A stretch of 22,568 nt of DNA from Bacteroidales bacterium UBA1182. Its GTDB lineage: Bacteria; Bacteroidota; Bacteroidia; Bacteroidales; Bacteroidaceae. The notes beneath the pieces were generated by a model. The model saw only the letters and a list, made by a program, of their open reading frames with translations, searched no databases and was not told where the DNA came from. Location: positions 463 to 23,030 of the forward strand of contig DBYQ01000091.1 of the NCBI GenBank assembly GCA_002310015.1. Reading direction: 5' to 3'. The stretch's first letter is position 1; every line of letters begins with the position of its first letter. Shown here piece after piece: positions 1-8,337 of this stretch. Both the position numbers and the translations under genes were made by a program.

Positions 1-1230
1 GGTCGTGGTACCGATATCAAGCTTTCACCTGAGGTACGTGAGGCCGGCGGTCTGGCCATTGTAGGTACGGAACGTCATGAGAGCCGCCGTGTGGACCGCC
101 AGTTGAGAGGTCGTTCAGGCCGTCAGGGTGATCCGGGCTCATCAGTATTCTTTATCTCACTTGAGGATAACCTGATGCGTCTGTTTGGCTCAGAACGTAT
201 AGCTCCGCTTATGGACAAGCTGGGCCTGCAGGAGGATGAGATGATTGAGAACAGCTTCATCACCAAGCGTATTGAACAGGCGCAGAAGAAGGTAGAGGAG
301 AACCACTTTGGTATCCGTAAACGCCTGCTTGAGTATGATGACGTGATGAACAAGCAGCGTACCGTAATCTATGAGAAGCGCCGTCACGCCCTGATAGGTG
401 AGCGCATAGGTATGGATATTACCAATATGATCTGGGACCGCTCAGCGGGTGCCGCTGAGAACTGCGCTGACTATGAGAGCCTGCAGATGGAGGCATTCCG
501 TGTGCTGGCCATAGAGCTTCCGTTCACAGAAGAGGAGTTTGGCAAGATGAAACAGGATGAGGTGTCCGAGCGCATCTTCTCTGCTGCTATGGATAACTTC
601 AAGCGCAAGTGTGAGCGTCTGGCTCAGATAGTTACTCCTGTAATCAAGAAGGTGTTTGAGGAGCAGGGTGACCGTTATGAGAACATCCTGATTCCTATTA
701 CTGACGGCCGCCGCATGTATCAGATTCCCTGCAATCTTAAGGAGGCATACGAGAGTGAGGGCAAAAGCGTGGTTACATCATTCCAGAAGGCTATAATGCT
801 GCACACCATCGATGAGTGCTGGAAGGAGAACCTGCGTGAGCTTGATGAACTGAAACATTCCGTACAGAACGCCAGCTATGAGCAGAAAGACCCGTTGCTC
901 ATATTCAAACTGGAATCAGTGACTCTGTTTGACAATATGGTCAACAAGATGAATGACCAGACAGTTTCAATACTCATGCGCGGTCAGATTCCGGAGCCGG
1001 ATCCTGATCAGGTTCGTGAAGCACCGGCCCAGAACCGTCAGCAGAGACGCCAATATACAGAGAACCGTAACAGTGACCTGGGCGACCCGAACCAGCGTGC
1101 AGCAGCCGGACGTGACACCCGTCAGCAGGTGCGTGAGCCTATCCGCGTGGATAAGACACCGGGCCGTAATGACCCGTGCCCGTGCGGTAGCGGCAAGAAG
1201 TTCAAGAACTGTCACGGCCAAGGTCTTTAA
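1..1230 (+). CDS. secA: Preprotein translocase ATPase SecA, C-terminal part (5' end outside window)
   Basis: SecA is the cytoplasmic ATPase that pushes unfolded preproteins through SecYEG. The reading frame is open from base 1, so this is a 409-residue C-terminal fragment of a protein that is usually about 1,000 residues or more in this group. The fragment begins in helicase motif V (GRGTDIKL) and continues through motif VI (QLRGRSGRQGDPG), the helical scaffold and wing region, a polar Gln/Arg/Asp-rich linker, and the terminal zinc-binding SEC-C motif CPCGSGKKFKNCHG, which in the family contacts SecB or ribosomes. The GTG at 91 lies inside conserved motif VI sequence and is not a start. A small unknown gene follows 22 bp downstream and may share the transcript. 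Confidence 0.97.
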   Translation, partial: GRGTDIKLSPEVREAGGLAIVGTERHESRRVDRQLRGRSGRQGDPGSSVFFISLEDNLMRLFGSERIAPLMDKLGLQEDEMIENSFITKRIEQAQKKVEENHFGIRKRLLEYDDVMNKQRTVIYEKRRHALIGERIGMDITNMIWDRSAGAAENCADYESLQMEAFRVLAIELPFTEEEFGKMKQDEVSERIFSAAMDNFKRKCERLAQIVTPVIKKVFEEQGDRYENILIPITDGRRMYQIPCNLKEAYESEGKSVVTSFQKAIMLHTIDECWKENLRELDELKHSVQNASYEQKDPLLIFKLESVTLFDNMVNKMNDQTVSILMRGQIPEPDPDQVREAPAQNRQQRRQYTENRNSDLGDPNQRAAAGRDTRQQVREPIRVDKTPGRNDPCPCGSGKKFKNCHGQGL

Positions 1231-1252
1231 AACAAGATAAAACCATACAGCT

Positions 1253-1696
1253 ATGAGATTAAGCGAATCATCATTCCAGGAAATCAAGACACTTCTGACA
1301 GGAGTCATAAACGAGTTCCGCCGTCCTCAGGAACAGTCTGTAGTGACGGACATACATATCATGCCCATTCGTGAGACGGGCGAGGTAACGGTAAGTGATG
1401 ATGACAGCAATCTGGCTACCACCCGCCTGTCAGATCTGGTAGAGATACCTGAAGAGGATTTCTATCAGGTGATGGAAAAGGCATTACGTCATATTCTCAA
1501 GGATATTGATGCTGAGGATCCCCTTGAGAACCTTGCCATATGGAAGCCGTTCTCGTTCGTTCTGGTGGATGATGACGGCGAGACTGTCGCAGAGCTCATG
1601 TTGTTTGATGAGGACAACACCCTGTTGAGCCAGAGCCTCATGCAAGGCCTGGATGAGGACCTGGACACTTTCCTCAAAAACCTTTTGGCCGAATAA
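1253..1696 (+). CDS. Small acidic protein of unknown function, downstream of secA
   Basis: I do not recognise this 147-residue protein. It has no signal peptide, no membrane segment and no cysteine pattern, so it is probably a soluble cytoplasmic protein. It is strongly acidic, with Asp/Glu clusters near residues 45-52 and 95-110 and in the C-terminal helix. The C-terminal half alternates hydrophobic beta-like stretches (WKPFSFVLVDDDGETVAELMLFD) with a final amphipathic helix. The ATG lies 22 bp after the secA stop without a clear Shine-Dalgarno, and codon use resembles its neighbours, so it is probably co-transcribed with secA. A hairpin at 1731-1759 lies just after it. Function is unassigned; a protein-handling role would be only a guess from position. 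Confidence 0.8.
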   Translation: MRLSESSFQEIKTLLTGVINEFRRPQEQSVVTDIHIMPIRETGEVTVSDDDSNLATTRLSDLVEIPEEDFYQVMEKALRHILKDIDAEDPLENLAIWKPFSFVLVDDDGETVAELMLFDEDNTLLSQSLMQGLDEDLDTFLKNLLAE

Positions 1697-1730
1697 GTGC
1701 TAAAAATGGCTAAATAAACCGTTTTGGTCG

Positions 1731-1759
1731 GAAAACTCTGCACGATGTGCGGAGTTTTC
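1731..1759 (+). terminator. Hairpin: likely terminator of the secA unit, possibly also a TetR operator
   Basis: A 13-bp inverted repeat (1731-1743 against 1747-1759) with one mismatch and a 3-base loop (GAT). The A-tract of the left arm pairs with the T-tract of the right arm, and T-rich sequence follows, which suits an intrinsic terminator. It sits directly upstream of the -7 box for the tetR gene (1763-1770), so it could also be bound by the TetR protein. The sequence cannot separate the two roles. Confidence 0.65.
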
Positions 1760-1762
1760 TTG

Positions 1763-1770
1763 TATCTTTG
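1763..1770 (+). promoter_or_regulatory. Candidate -7 box (TATCTTTG) of the tetR-efflux operon
   Basis: TATCTTTG matches the Bacteroidetes sigma-ABfr -7 consensus TAnnTTTG exactly. It lies 24 bp before the ATG at 1795, implying a leader of roughly 20 bases. No good TTTG -33 element is visible at the usual spacing; that region is occupied by the hairpin at 1731-1759. A weak -33 beside a palindrome would fit a repressed promoter, but this is inference. Confidence 0.5.
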
Positions 1771-1794
1771 CGCCCTGAAACAAAGGACGAATTC

Positions 1795-2421
1795 ATGATA
1801 ATCAATCCAACGAACAGGGATGAGATACGCCAGAGGACTATCGAGACTACATCGGAGATTCTGATGCGTACCGGTAACCTCTCCGTCCGTATGGATGACA
1901 TAGCACAGGAACTGTCCGTTTCCAAGCGTACCCTCTACGAGATATTCGGCAATAAGGAGGAGCTCCTGATTGAATGCATGAAGTACCATGTGTCCCGGAT
2001 GTCAAAACTAATTGATGAGGAGGTGGACCGTGAGGATGATGTGCTTACCGTATTTATAAAACACCTGGAGATTATCATTGATGAATCCCGTGAAAACTCA
2101 CATGCCAGCTTTGCTGACATGGAAAAATATCCCAAACTCAAGAAACTGTTCAATGAGCATCTGAGCGATATGGCACGGCGTCTGCGCCAGTTTATGGAAC
2201 TTGGCGTAAGGCAGGGAGTGTTCCGTGACGACCTTAACATGGATGTGCTTATGAAGGCCTTCTCTGTGATGGGCAAGATGGCCAACGAGGAATCGTGCAA
2301 AGGAATATTTCCTTATGATGAGCTCATAGACGGTACTATGGTGGTGCTGCTTCGCGGAATAGCCACCCCAAAGGGTATGGAGAAACTGGATAAGTATAGG
2401 TACAAATCAAATAATAAATGA
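1795..2421 (+). CDS. TetR/AcrR-family transcriptional regulator of the efflux operon
   Basis: A 208-residue protein with the TetR layout: an N-terminal DNA-binding domain with the helix-turn-helix at about residues 33-52 (MDDIAQELSVSKRTLYEIFG, then NKEELL), followed by an all-helical ligand-binding domain typical of the family in length. I chose ATG 1795 because AAAGGA stands 7 bases upstream and because the longer GTG frame at 1747 would begin inside the hairpin and upstream of the -7 box. Its TGA overlaps the ATG of the TolC-like gene by 4 bases, so it is translationally coupled to the pump it probably represses. Family members release DNA on binding a pump substrate; the ligand here is unknown. 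Confidence 0.93.
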   Translation: MIINPTNRDEIRQRTIETTSEILMRTGNLSVRMDDIAQELSVSKRTLYEIFGNKEELLIECMKYHVSRMSKLIDEEVDREDDVLTVFIKHLEIIIDESRENSHASFADMEKYPKLKKLFNEHLSDMARRLRQFMELGVRQGVFRDDLNMDVLMKAFSVMGKMANEESCKGIFPYDELIDGTMVVLLRGIATPKGMEKLDKYRYKSNNK

Positions 2422-3809
2422 TGAGAAGAGGCTTTTTTTGTAAGACCGGATTGCTGATGGCATCACTGCTGCTTGCAGGGATGACCGTTCAGGCACAGGA
2501 GGCCGGTAGCAATGCTGCTCTTAAACTCACTCTTGATGAGGCTCTTGAGATAGCCTTGAGTGACAATCCCACCATCAAGGTGGCTGAGCAGCAGATTGAG
2601 GTAAAGAAGATAAGTAAGGATGAGGCTTGGCAGGCTCTTCTGCCCAGTGCCGATTTTAACGGTACCGTTCAGTATACCTTATTGGCATCAGTTATGAAGA
2701 TGCAAATGCCGGATCCTGTTACCGGTGAAATGAAGGTAGGTGAATTCAAAATGGGTAGAGATAATACCAGTACATGGAACGGTCAGTTCCAGGTGAGTCT
2801 GCCGCTGTTCGCTCCCACTGTATATGCTACCATGAATCTGACCAAGACGGATCTGGACAACGCGGTAGAGCAGAGCCGCAGTTCAAAACTGGACCTGGTG
2901 AATCAGGTAACCAAGGCATATTATCAGGTTATACTGGCTCAGGACAGTTATGATGTGCTTTGCCGCAGCTATGAGCAGGCTGAGAAGAATTTCAATGTGG
3001 TTAATTCACTTTACGAACTGGGCGGTACCAGTGAGTATGACAAGATAAGCGCCGAGGTGCAGTTGCGTTCACTAAATCCCACTGTGATTCAGGCACGTAA
3101 TGCAGTGAATATGGCCAAACTTCAGCTTATGGTGCTGATGGGTATAGACCCGGAGACTGAGATCGTTGTTGAGGGCAGCCTTGAGGATTATGAGGACCAG
3201 CTTTACGGTGAGGCGCTTAAGGCAGGTGACTATTCTCTTGACAACAATACCAATATGCGCCAGCTCAAGATGAGCGAGACCATGCTGAATCAGACACTTA
3301 AGGTTCAGAAGATGAATTTCCTGCCTACTCTTGCATTGGCCGGAACATATTCTCTCCAGTCACTTTACAATGATAACTGGAAGGTCTATAACTATGATTG
3401 GGCCAAGAGTTCATCAATAGTGCTGTCGCTTTCAGTCCCCATTTTCCGTATGGGTAACTTTACAAAACTGCGCAGCACCAAGCTGCAGATAAGTCAGCTT
3501 AATGAGAACATTGACTATACCCGCCGTCAGCTTGACATGCAGGTACGCAGTTATATAGACAACATGAAAGCCAATGCCGATCAGGTGGCCAGCAACCATG
3601 AGGCTATCGAGCAGGCGGAGAAGGGCCGTGAGATAGCCAGCAAGCGCTATGAGATAGGTAAGGGTACAATCCTGGAGCTTAACAACTCGGAGGTGCAGCT
3701 TACACAGGCCCGTCTTACATACAGCCAGTCCATTTACAACTATCTGGCAGCCAAGGCAGATCTTGACAAGGTACTTGGTAATGATGAGAAAATTCAGGTT
3801 AAGGAATAA
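2418..3809 (+). CDS. TolC-family outer-membrane efflux protein
   Basis: A 463-residue outer-membrane factor, the exit duct of a tripartite efflux system. Residues 1-27 are a signal peptide (basic start, hydrophobic core, ending VQAQ). The mature part has the two-fold OEP repeat: beta-strand segments rich in aromatic and polar residues near 80-130 and 305-345, alternating with long Gln/Glu/Asn-rich helices (about 140-225 and 350-450) that form the periplasmic tunnel. Length agrees with the family. The start overlaps tetR (ATGA); a second ATG follows immediately at 2421, so the exact first residue is ambiguous by one codon. The adaptor gene begins 20 bp downstream, placing it firmly in the RND operon. 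Confidence 0.95.
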   Translation: MMRRGFFCKTGLLMASLLLAGMTVQAQEAGSNAALKLTLDEALEIALSDNPTIKVAEQQIEVKKISKDEAWQALLPSADFNGTVQYTLLASVMKMQMPDPVTGEMKVGEFKMGRDNTSTWNGQFQVSLPLFAPTVYATMNLTKTDLDNAVEQSRSSKLDLVNQVTKAYYQVILAQDSYDVLCRSYEQAEKNFNVVNSLYELGGTSEYDKISAEVQLRSLNPTVIQARNAVNMAKLQLMVLMGIDPETEIVVEGSLEDYEDQLYGEALKAGDYSLDNNTNMRQLKMSETMLNQTLKVQKMNFLPTLALAGTYSLQSLYNDNWKVYNYDWAKSSSIVLSLSVPIFRMGNFTKLRSTKLQISQLNENIDYTRRQLDMQVRSYIDNMKANADQVASNHEAIEQAEKGREIASKRYEIGKGTILELNNSEVQLTQARLTYSQSIYNYLAAKADLDKVLGNDEKIQVKE

Positions 3810-3829
3810 GAAACAAACAAATATAGGAT

Positions 3830-4858
3830 ATGAAAGCATTCAGAATTTCAGGAATTGCTCTCTGCTCAATGCTGATTATGGCATCTTGCGGGCAGAAAAA
3901 GACAGAGACAGCTACTCAGGCACCTTTGGTGAATCCTGATGCCAAGCCTCTCGTGAAACTTGCCAAGGTGGTTGAGGAGCCTGTAGCCCAGATCCAGGTC
4001 TATTCGGCTACAATAGTAGGTGAAATCAAGAACAACATTGCACCTGCCACACCTGCCCGTATCAGCAAGATCAACGTTGAGGTAGGTGATAAAGTAAGAA
4101 AAGGACAGGTCCTTGTCCATATGGACGAGACCACTTTGAGCCAGCAGGAGATGCAGCTCAAGAACTTAGAGACAGAGTTTAACCGTATAGACCAGCTCTA
4201 TAAGGTAGGTGGTGTCTCCAAGTCGGAATGGGATAACGTTAATCTACAGCTGGAAGTGGCACGCAAGTCTTTCCAGACCCTGAGGGAGAATACCAAACTT
4301 GAGAGCCCCATTGACGGAGTGGTGACAGCCCGTAACTATGACAACGGTGATCTGTACGGAGGTCAGCCTATTCTGGTGGTCCAGAAGATTGCTCCGGTAA
4401 AACTGACTATCAACGTGTCTGAGCAGTACTACTCAAAAGTTAAGAAGGGTGATGAGGTGACCATCGAGTTGGATGCCTATCCGGAAGAGACCTTTACAGG
4501 AAAGGTTTCTCTCATCTATCCTACTGTCGATGCCATGACACACACATTCCCCGTAGAGATAAATGTGGCTAACCAGGACCTTAAACTGCGTCCCGGCATG
4601 TTTGCCCGTGCTACGTTGAATCTGGGCACTCTCAACCATGTGGTGGTTCCCGACCTGGCCATTGAGAAACGTGCCGGATCAGGTGACCGCTTTGTGTATG
4701 TCTATAACAACGGCAAGGTGGCCTATAGCAAGGTTGAACTGGGACAGCGTCTCGGCGACCGTTATGAGCTGATATCGGGCGTGGCCAACGGCGCTCAGGT
4801 AGTAATAGCCGGTCAGGCCAAGCTGGCTGACGGCAAGGAAGTTGAAGTTGAAAAGTAA
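3830..4858 (+). CDS. RND efflux periplasmic adaptor (membrane fusion protein), lipoprotein
   Basis: A 342-residue HlyD/AcrA-type adaptor linking pump and outer-membrane channel. The N-terminus is a lipoprotein signal with lipobox MASC (Cys20), so it should be anchored to the inner membrane by lipid. Order of domains: first half of the lipoyl-like motif around residues 75-105 (ARISKINVEVGDKVRKGQVL), a short helical hairpin to about 155, second lipoyl half (ESPIDGVVTARNYDNGDLY), a beta-barrel domain around 185-265 (PVKLTINVSEQYY, LRPGMFARATL), and a membrane-proximal domain at the C-terminus. The short hairpin resembles the RND adaptors of Bacteroidetes. It lies between tolC-like and pump genes, 13 bp before the pump start. 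Confidence 0.95.
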   Translation: MKAFRISGIALCSMLIMASCGQKKTETATQAPLVNPDAKPLVKLAKVVEEPVAQIQVYSATIVGEIKNNIAPATPARISKINVEVGDKVRKGQVLVHMDETTLSQQEMQLKNLETEFNRIDQLYKVGGVSKSEWDNVNLQLEVARKSFQTLRENTKLESPIDGVVTARNYDNGDLYGGQPILVVQKIAPVKLTINVSEQYYSKVKKGDEVTIELDAYPEETFTGKVSLIYPTVDAMTHTFPVEINVANQDLKLRPGMFARATLNLGTLNHVVVPDLAIEKRAGSGDRFVYVYNNGKVAYSKVELGQRLGDRYELISGVANGAQVVIAGQAKLADGKEVEVEK

Positions 4859-4871
4859 ATAGCACTTTATC

Positions 4872-7800
4872 ATGAGTCTATACGAAGGATCGGTCAAAAG
4901 ACCAATTTTTACGGCACTCTGTTTCGTGGCGGTAGTGGTGTTCGGCTTGTTCTCATATTCCAAGTTGCCCATTGACCAGTTGCCCGACATAGAGTCAAAC
5001 ACCATCATGGTGTTCACGTACTATAACGGTGCCAATGCATCGGATATAGAGAACAATGTGACCCGTCCGCTTGAGAATACCCTCAACAGCTGCAGTCACA
5101 TCAAGCATATCACATCACGTTCATCGGAGAATGTATCAGTAATCACCCTCGAGTTTGAGTTCGGCCATTCAATTGATGACCTTACCAACGATGTGCGTGA
5201 CAAGCTTAGCATGATTACCAACTCGCTGCCCGACGGAGCGGGACAACCCATCATATTCAAGTTCGATACCAGTATGCTGCCTATCATGCTCCTCTCTGTC
5301 CAGGCAGGGGAGAGCCAGGCCGCACTCTACAAGATACTTGATGAGAATGTGGTTAATCCTCTGGCCCGTATTCCCGGTGTAGGTACAGTATCGGTTACCG
5401 GTGCCCCGCAGCGTGAGATTTACGTATATTGCGATCCTGCCAAACTGGAGGCCTACAACCTGACCATTGAGGCTATCTCCGCCATGATCGGTTCTGAGAA
5501 CCGCAGCATACCGGGCGGTAATCTGGATGTAGGTAACGAGACTTACGCATTGCGTGTAGATGGTGAGTTCAAGGACCCGCGTGACATGGCCAATCTGGTG
5601 GTGGCATCAATAGGCGGACGCAACGTCTATCTGAGTGACCTGGCTGAGATTGTGGACCGCACCCAGGAGCGTGCCCAGGAGTCTTACAACAACGGCGTAC
5701 AGGGTGCCATGATGGTTATCCAGAAACAGACCGGTGCCAACACGGTGGAGATATGCCGTAAGGTAAACGAGGCTCTGCCGGCATTGCAGAAGAACCTTCC
5801 CAGCGATATTCAGATAGGTATGATACATGACGGATCGGAGGATATCATCCAGACCGTGAACTCCCTGGCCGAGACCATCGCTTACGCTCTGCTGTTCGTG
5901 GTTCTGGTTGTATATTTCTTTACCGGCCGCTGGCGTGCAACCGTGGTTGTGGCCATCACAATCCCGCTGTCACTGATTGCATCGTTCATCTATCTGTTTG
6001 TAACCGACGGTTCGCTCAATATCATATCACTGAGTTCACTGACCATTGCCATCGGTATGGTGGTGGATGATACCATTGTGGTATTGGAGAATATCACGAC
6101 CCATATTGAGCGCGGTGCCAACCCCAAACAGGCCGCCATACATGCTACCAATGAGGTGGCCGTATCGGTTATGGCATCAACAATGACCATATTCGCCGTG
6201 TTCTTCCCGCTCACCATGATGTCGGGTATGGCAGGTATCATGTTCAAGCAGCTGGGTTGGATGATGTGTATCATCATTGCCATCTCTTTGGTTGTATCGC
6301 TTACCCTTACCCCGATGCTCTGCTCACGTATGCTCAAGCTTGAAAAGAAGGGCAGCCGTTTACACTCCATCCTGTACAATCCTATCCAGAAGGCTCTTGA
6401 CGGCCTGGATTATTGGTATTCACGCCTTATCAATAAGGCTGTCCGTCACCGCAAGCTGGTTGTTATTGCCTGCCTGATCCTGTTTGTGGCTTCACTGTTT
6501 ACCGCAAGCAACCTTAAGTCAGAGTTCTTCCCGAGCGATGAGCAGTCACGTATATCGGCAACCATCTACATGCCTATCAATACCAACACAAACCGCTCGC
6601 GCAGCGTGGCTCAGGAGCTTTCGGACCTGTGGATGAAACGTTATGCCGATGACCTGGTTACCTGTAACTACCGTGTGGGTGCCGCCGATGAGAACAACAC
6701 CTTTGCATCAATGCAGACCAACGGAACCCACATCATATCATTTACAATATCACTCAAGGAACTTGGTGAGCGTACCATCTCATCTGACCAGGTTGTTGCC
6801 GAGATGCGTGCCGACCTTAACGCACGTCCCGAGATTGAGCGTTTCATGGTTACCGCCGGCGGTGGTATGAGCATGGGCGGTCAGTCAAGTGCCGAGTTTG
6901 AGATTTACGGTTATGACTTCAACGAGACCGATGAGGTGGCTGCCAAGCTTCTCGCTGCCATGAAGGAGGTAGAGGGAGTAGGCGAGGCCTATGTAAGCCG
7001 TGACAACTACCAGCCGGAATATGAAGTGGTGTTTGACCGCGAGAAACTGGCTCAGCATGGCCTGAACCTCTCAACCGCTGCCACATACCTGCGTAACCGT
7101 ATTTACGGTGCCACCGCTTCCTACTTCCGTGAGGATGGTGAGGAGTATTATATAAAGGTGCGCTACGCTCCTGAGTATCGTACACAGCTTGAGGACATAG
7201 AGAACATCCTGCTTTATGGCAGCGGCGCCAATGCCGTACGTGTACGTGATGTAGGTCATCTGGAGGAGATATTCACTCCGCCTACCATACAGCGCAAGGA
7301 CCGTCAGCGTATCAATACCGTATCGTGCGTCATTGCCGGTGGTTATGCCCTGAGTGATGTGGTTGAGGCCGGTCAGGCTATCATCGCGAACATGGATCTG
7401 CCCGAGGGCGTAAACGTTCAGATATCGGGTGACTATGAGGACCAGCAGGAGTCATTTGCCGATATGGCTACACTTGCCCTGCTTATCATAATGCTGGTAT
7501 TCATTGTGATGGCTGCCCAGTTTGAGTCTCTCACGCTGCCGTTCATCATCATGTTCTCAATTCCGTTCGCCATGAGCGGCGTGCTGATTGCCCTCTGGCT
7601 TACCGGCACATCACTTAACCTGATGAGCGTATTGGGCGGTATAATGCTGATTGGTATCGTGGTTAAGAACGGTATCGTGCTCATTGACTATACGGGCCTG
7701 TGCCGTGAGCGCGGCATGTCGGCTGTGACAGCAACCGTTACAGCAGCCCGCAGCCGTCTGCGTCCGGTGCTCATGACCACCCTTACCACTATCTTAGGTA

Positions 7801-8045
7801 TGATTCCTATGGCTCTCAGCCAGGGTCAGGGCTCTGCAATGTGGCGTCCGCTGGGTATATCGGTTATAGGCGGTCTCACCGTATCAACCATCCTTACATT
7901 GCTTCTTGTTCCTACACTCTATTGCGTATTCCAGAGTACAGGAATCAAAAAGGCACGTCGCAAGCACCGCAAGCAGCTGGAACTGGCTGCTTTCTGGGCT
8001 GAGAACAAGGATCAGTTCATTCATGACAAGACAGCAAAGATATGA
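4872..8045 (+). CDS. RND-family efflux pump (AcrB/MexB-like, hydrophobe/amphiphile efflux type)
   Basis: A 1,057-residue inner-membrane proton-driven exporter, the full length for the RND superfamily. TM1 is at about residues 11-32, TM2-TM6 run from about 335 to 485, TM7 lies near 525-545, and a second TM block is near 865-1025; the two large periplasmic porter domains lie between. TM4 carries the proton-relay pair VVDD (Asp399, Asp400) followed by IVVLEN, and the second half has the matching TM10 lysine (GIVVKNGIVLIDY). The VDD-type motif points to the HAE class rather than heavy-metal exporters. Its stop overlaps the start of the PII-like gene (ATGA). The substrate cannot be read from the sequence. 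Confidence 0.96.
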   Translation: MSLYEGSVKRPIFTALCFVAVVVFGLFSYSKLPIDQLPDIESNTIMVFTYYNGANASDIENNVTRPLENTLNSCSHIKHITSRSSENVSVITLEFEFGHSIDDLTNDVRDKLSMITNSLPDGAGQPIIFKFDTSMLPIMLLSVQAGESQAALYKILDENVVNPLARIPGVGTVSVTGAPQREIYVYCDPAKLEAYNLTIEAISAMIGSENRSIPGGNLDVGNETYALRVDGEFKDPRDMANLVVASIGGRNVYLSDLAEIVDRTQERAQESYNNGVQGAMMVIQKQTGANTVEICRKVNEALPALQKNLPSDIQIGMIHDGSEDIIQTVNSLAETIAYALLFVVLVVYFFTGRWRATVVVAITIPLSLIASFIYLFVTDGSLNIISLSSLTIAIGMVVDDTIVVLENITTHIERGANPKQAAIHATNEVAVSVMASTMTIFAVFFPLTMMSGMAGIMFKQLGWMMCIIIAISLVVSLTLTPMLCSRMLKLEKKGSRLHSILYNPIQKALDGLDYWYSRLINKAVRHRKLVVIACLILFVASLFTASNLKSEFFPSDEQSRISATIYMPINTNTNRSRSVAQELSDLWMKRYADDLVTCNYRVGAADENNTFASMQTNGTHIISFTISLKELGERTISSDQVVAEMRADLNARPEIERFMVTAGGGMSMGGQSSAEFEIYGYDFNETDEVAAKLLAAMKEVEGVGEAYVSRDNYQPEYEVVFDREKLAQHGLNLSTAATYLRNRIYGATASYFREDGEEYYIKVRYAPEYRTQLEDIENILLYGSGANAVRVRDVGHLEEIFTPPTIQRKDRQRINTVSCVIAGGYALSDVVEAGQAIIANMDLPEGVNVQISGDYEDQQESFADMATLALLIIMLVFIVMAAQFESLTLPFIIMFSIPFAMSGVLIALWLTGTSLNLMSVLGGIMLIGIVVKNGIVLIDYTGLCRERGMSAVTATVTAARSRLRPVLMTTLTTILGMIPMALSQGQGSAMWRPLGISVIGGLTVSTILTLLLVPTLYCVFQSTGIKKARRKHRKQLELAAFWAENKDQFIHDKTAKI

Positions 8046-8335
8046 AAGCAATACTTATAACTTTTGACCAGTCATATACGGAGCGTATTATTGAGCTCCT
8101 TACCACAAACAACTGCCGCGGCTTCTCCATGGTGGAGCAGCTGCAGGGCAGGGGTTCTAAGACCGGACAGCCTCACTATGGCAACCATGCCTGGCCCTCC
8201 ATGTGCTCAGGCATCATCACCATGGTCGATGATGACAAAGTTGACATCATCCTGGACAAGCTTCACGCCATGGATGTGGCTACTGAGAAGCTGGGTCTCC
8301 GCGCGTTTGTCTGGAATGTTGAGAAAAGTATTTAA
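8042..8335 (+). CDS. Small PII-superfamily-like protein coupled to the RND pump
   Basis: A 97-residue soluble protein beginning inside the pump stop codon, so it is translationally coupled. Its pattern resembles trimeric PII signal proteins: strand MKAILITFD, a helix with SYTERIIELL, a strand and T-loop-like segment (VEQLQGRGSKTGQPHYGNH, residues 31-49), strand CSGIITMVDDDKVDIILDKL, and a C-terminal TEKLGLRAFVWNVE that parallels the PII ending TGKIGDGKIFVLPVE. The uridylylation-site region and the GDGK loop of classical GlnB/GlnK are not kept. Known PII-like groups occur next to transport genes, including RND efflux genes. I infer a regulator of the pump or a ligand sensor. The stop codon touches the repeat element that follows. 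Confidence 0.75.
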   Translation: MKAILITFDQSYTERIIELLTTNNCRGFSMVEQLQGRGSKTGQPHYGNHAWPSMCSGIITMVDDDKVDIILDKLHAMDVATEKLGLRAFVWNVEKSI

Positions 8336-8337
8336 GG

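Noticed and set aside
1747..1794. Longer tetR reading frame from GTG 1747
   Set aside because: It starts within the hairpin and upstream of the -7 box, while ATG 1795 has a well-spaced AAAGGA and matches usual TetR N-termini.
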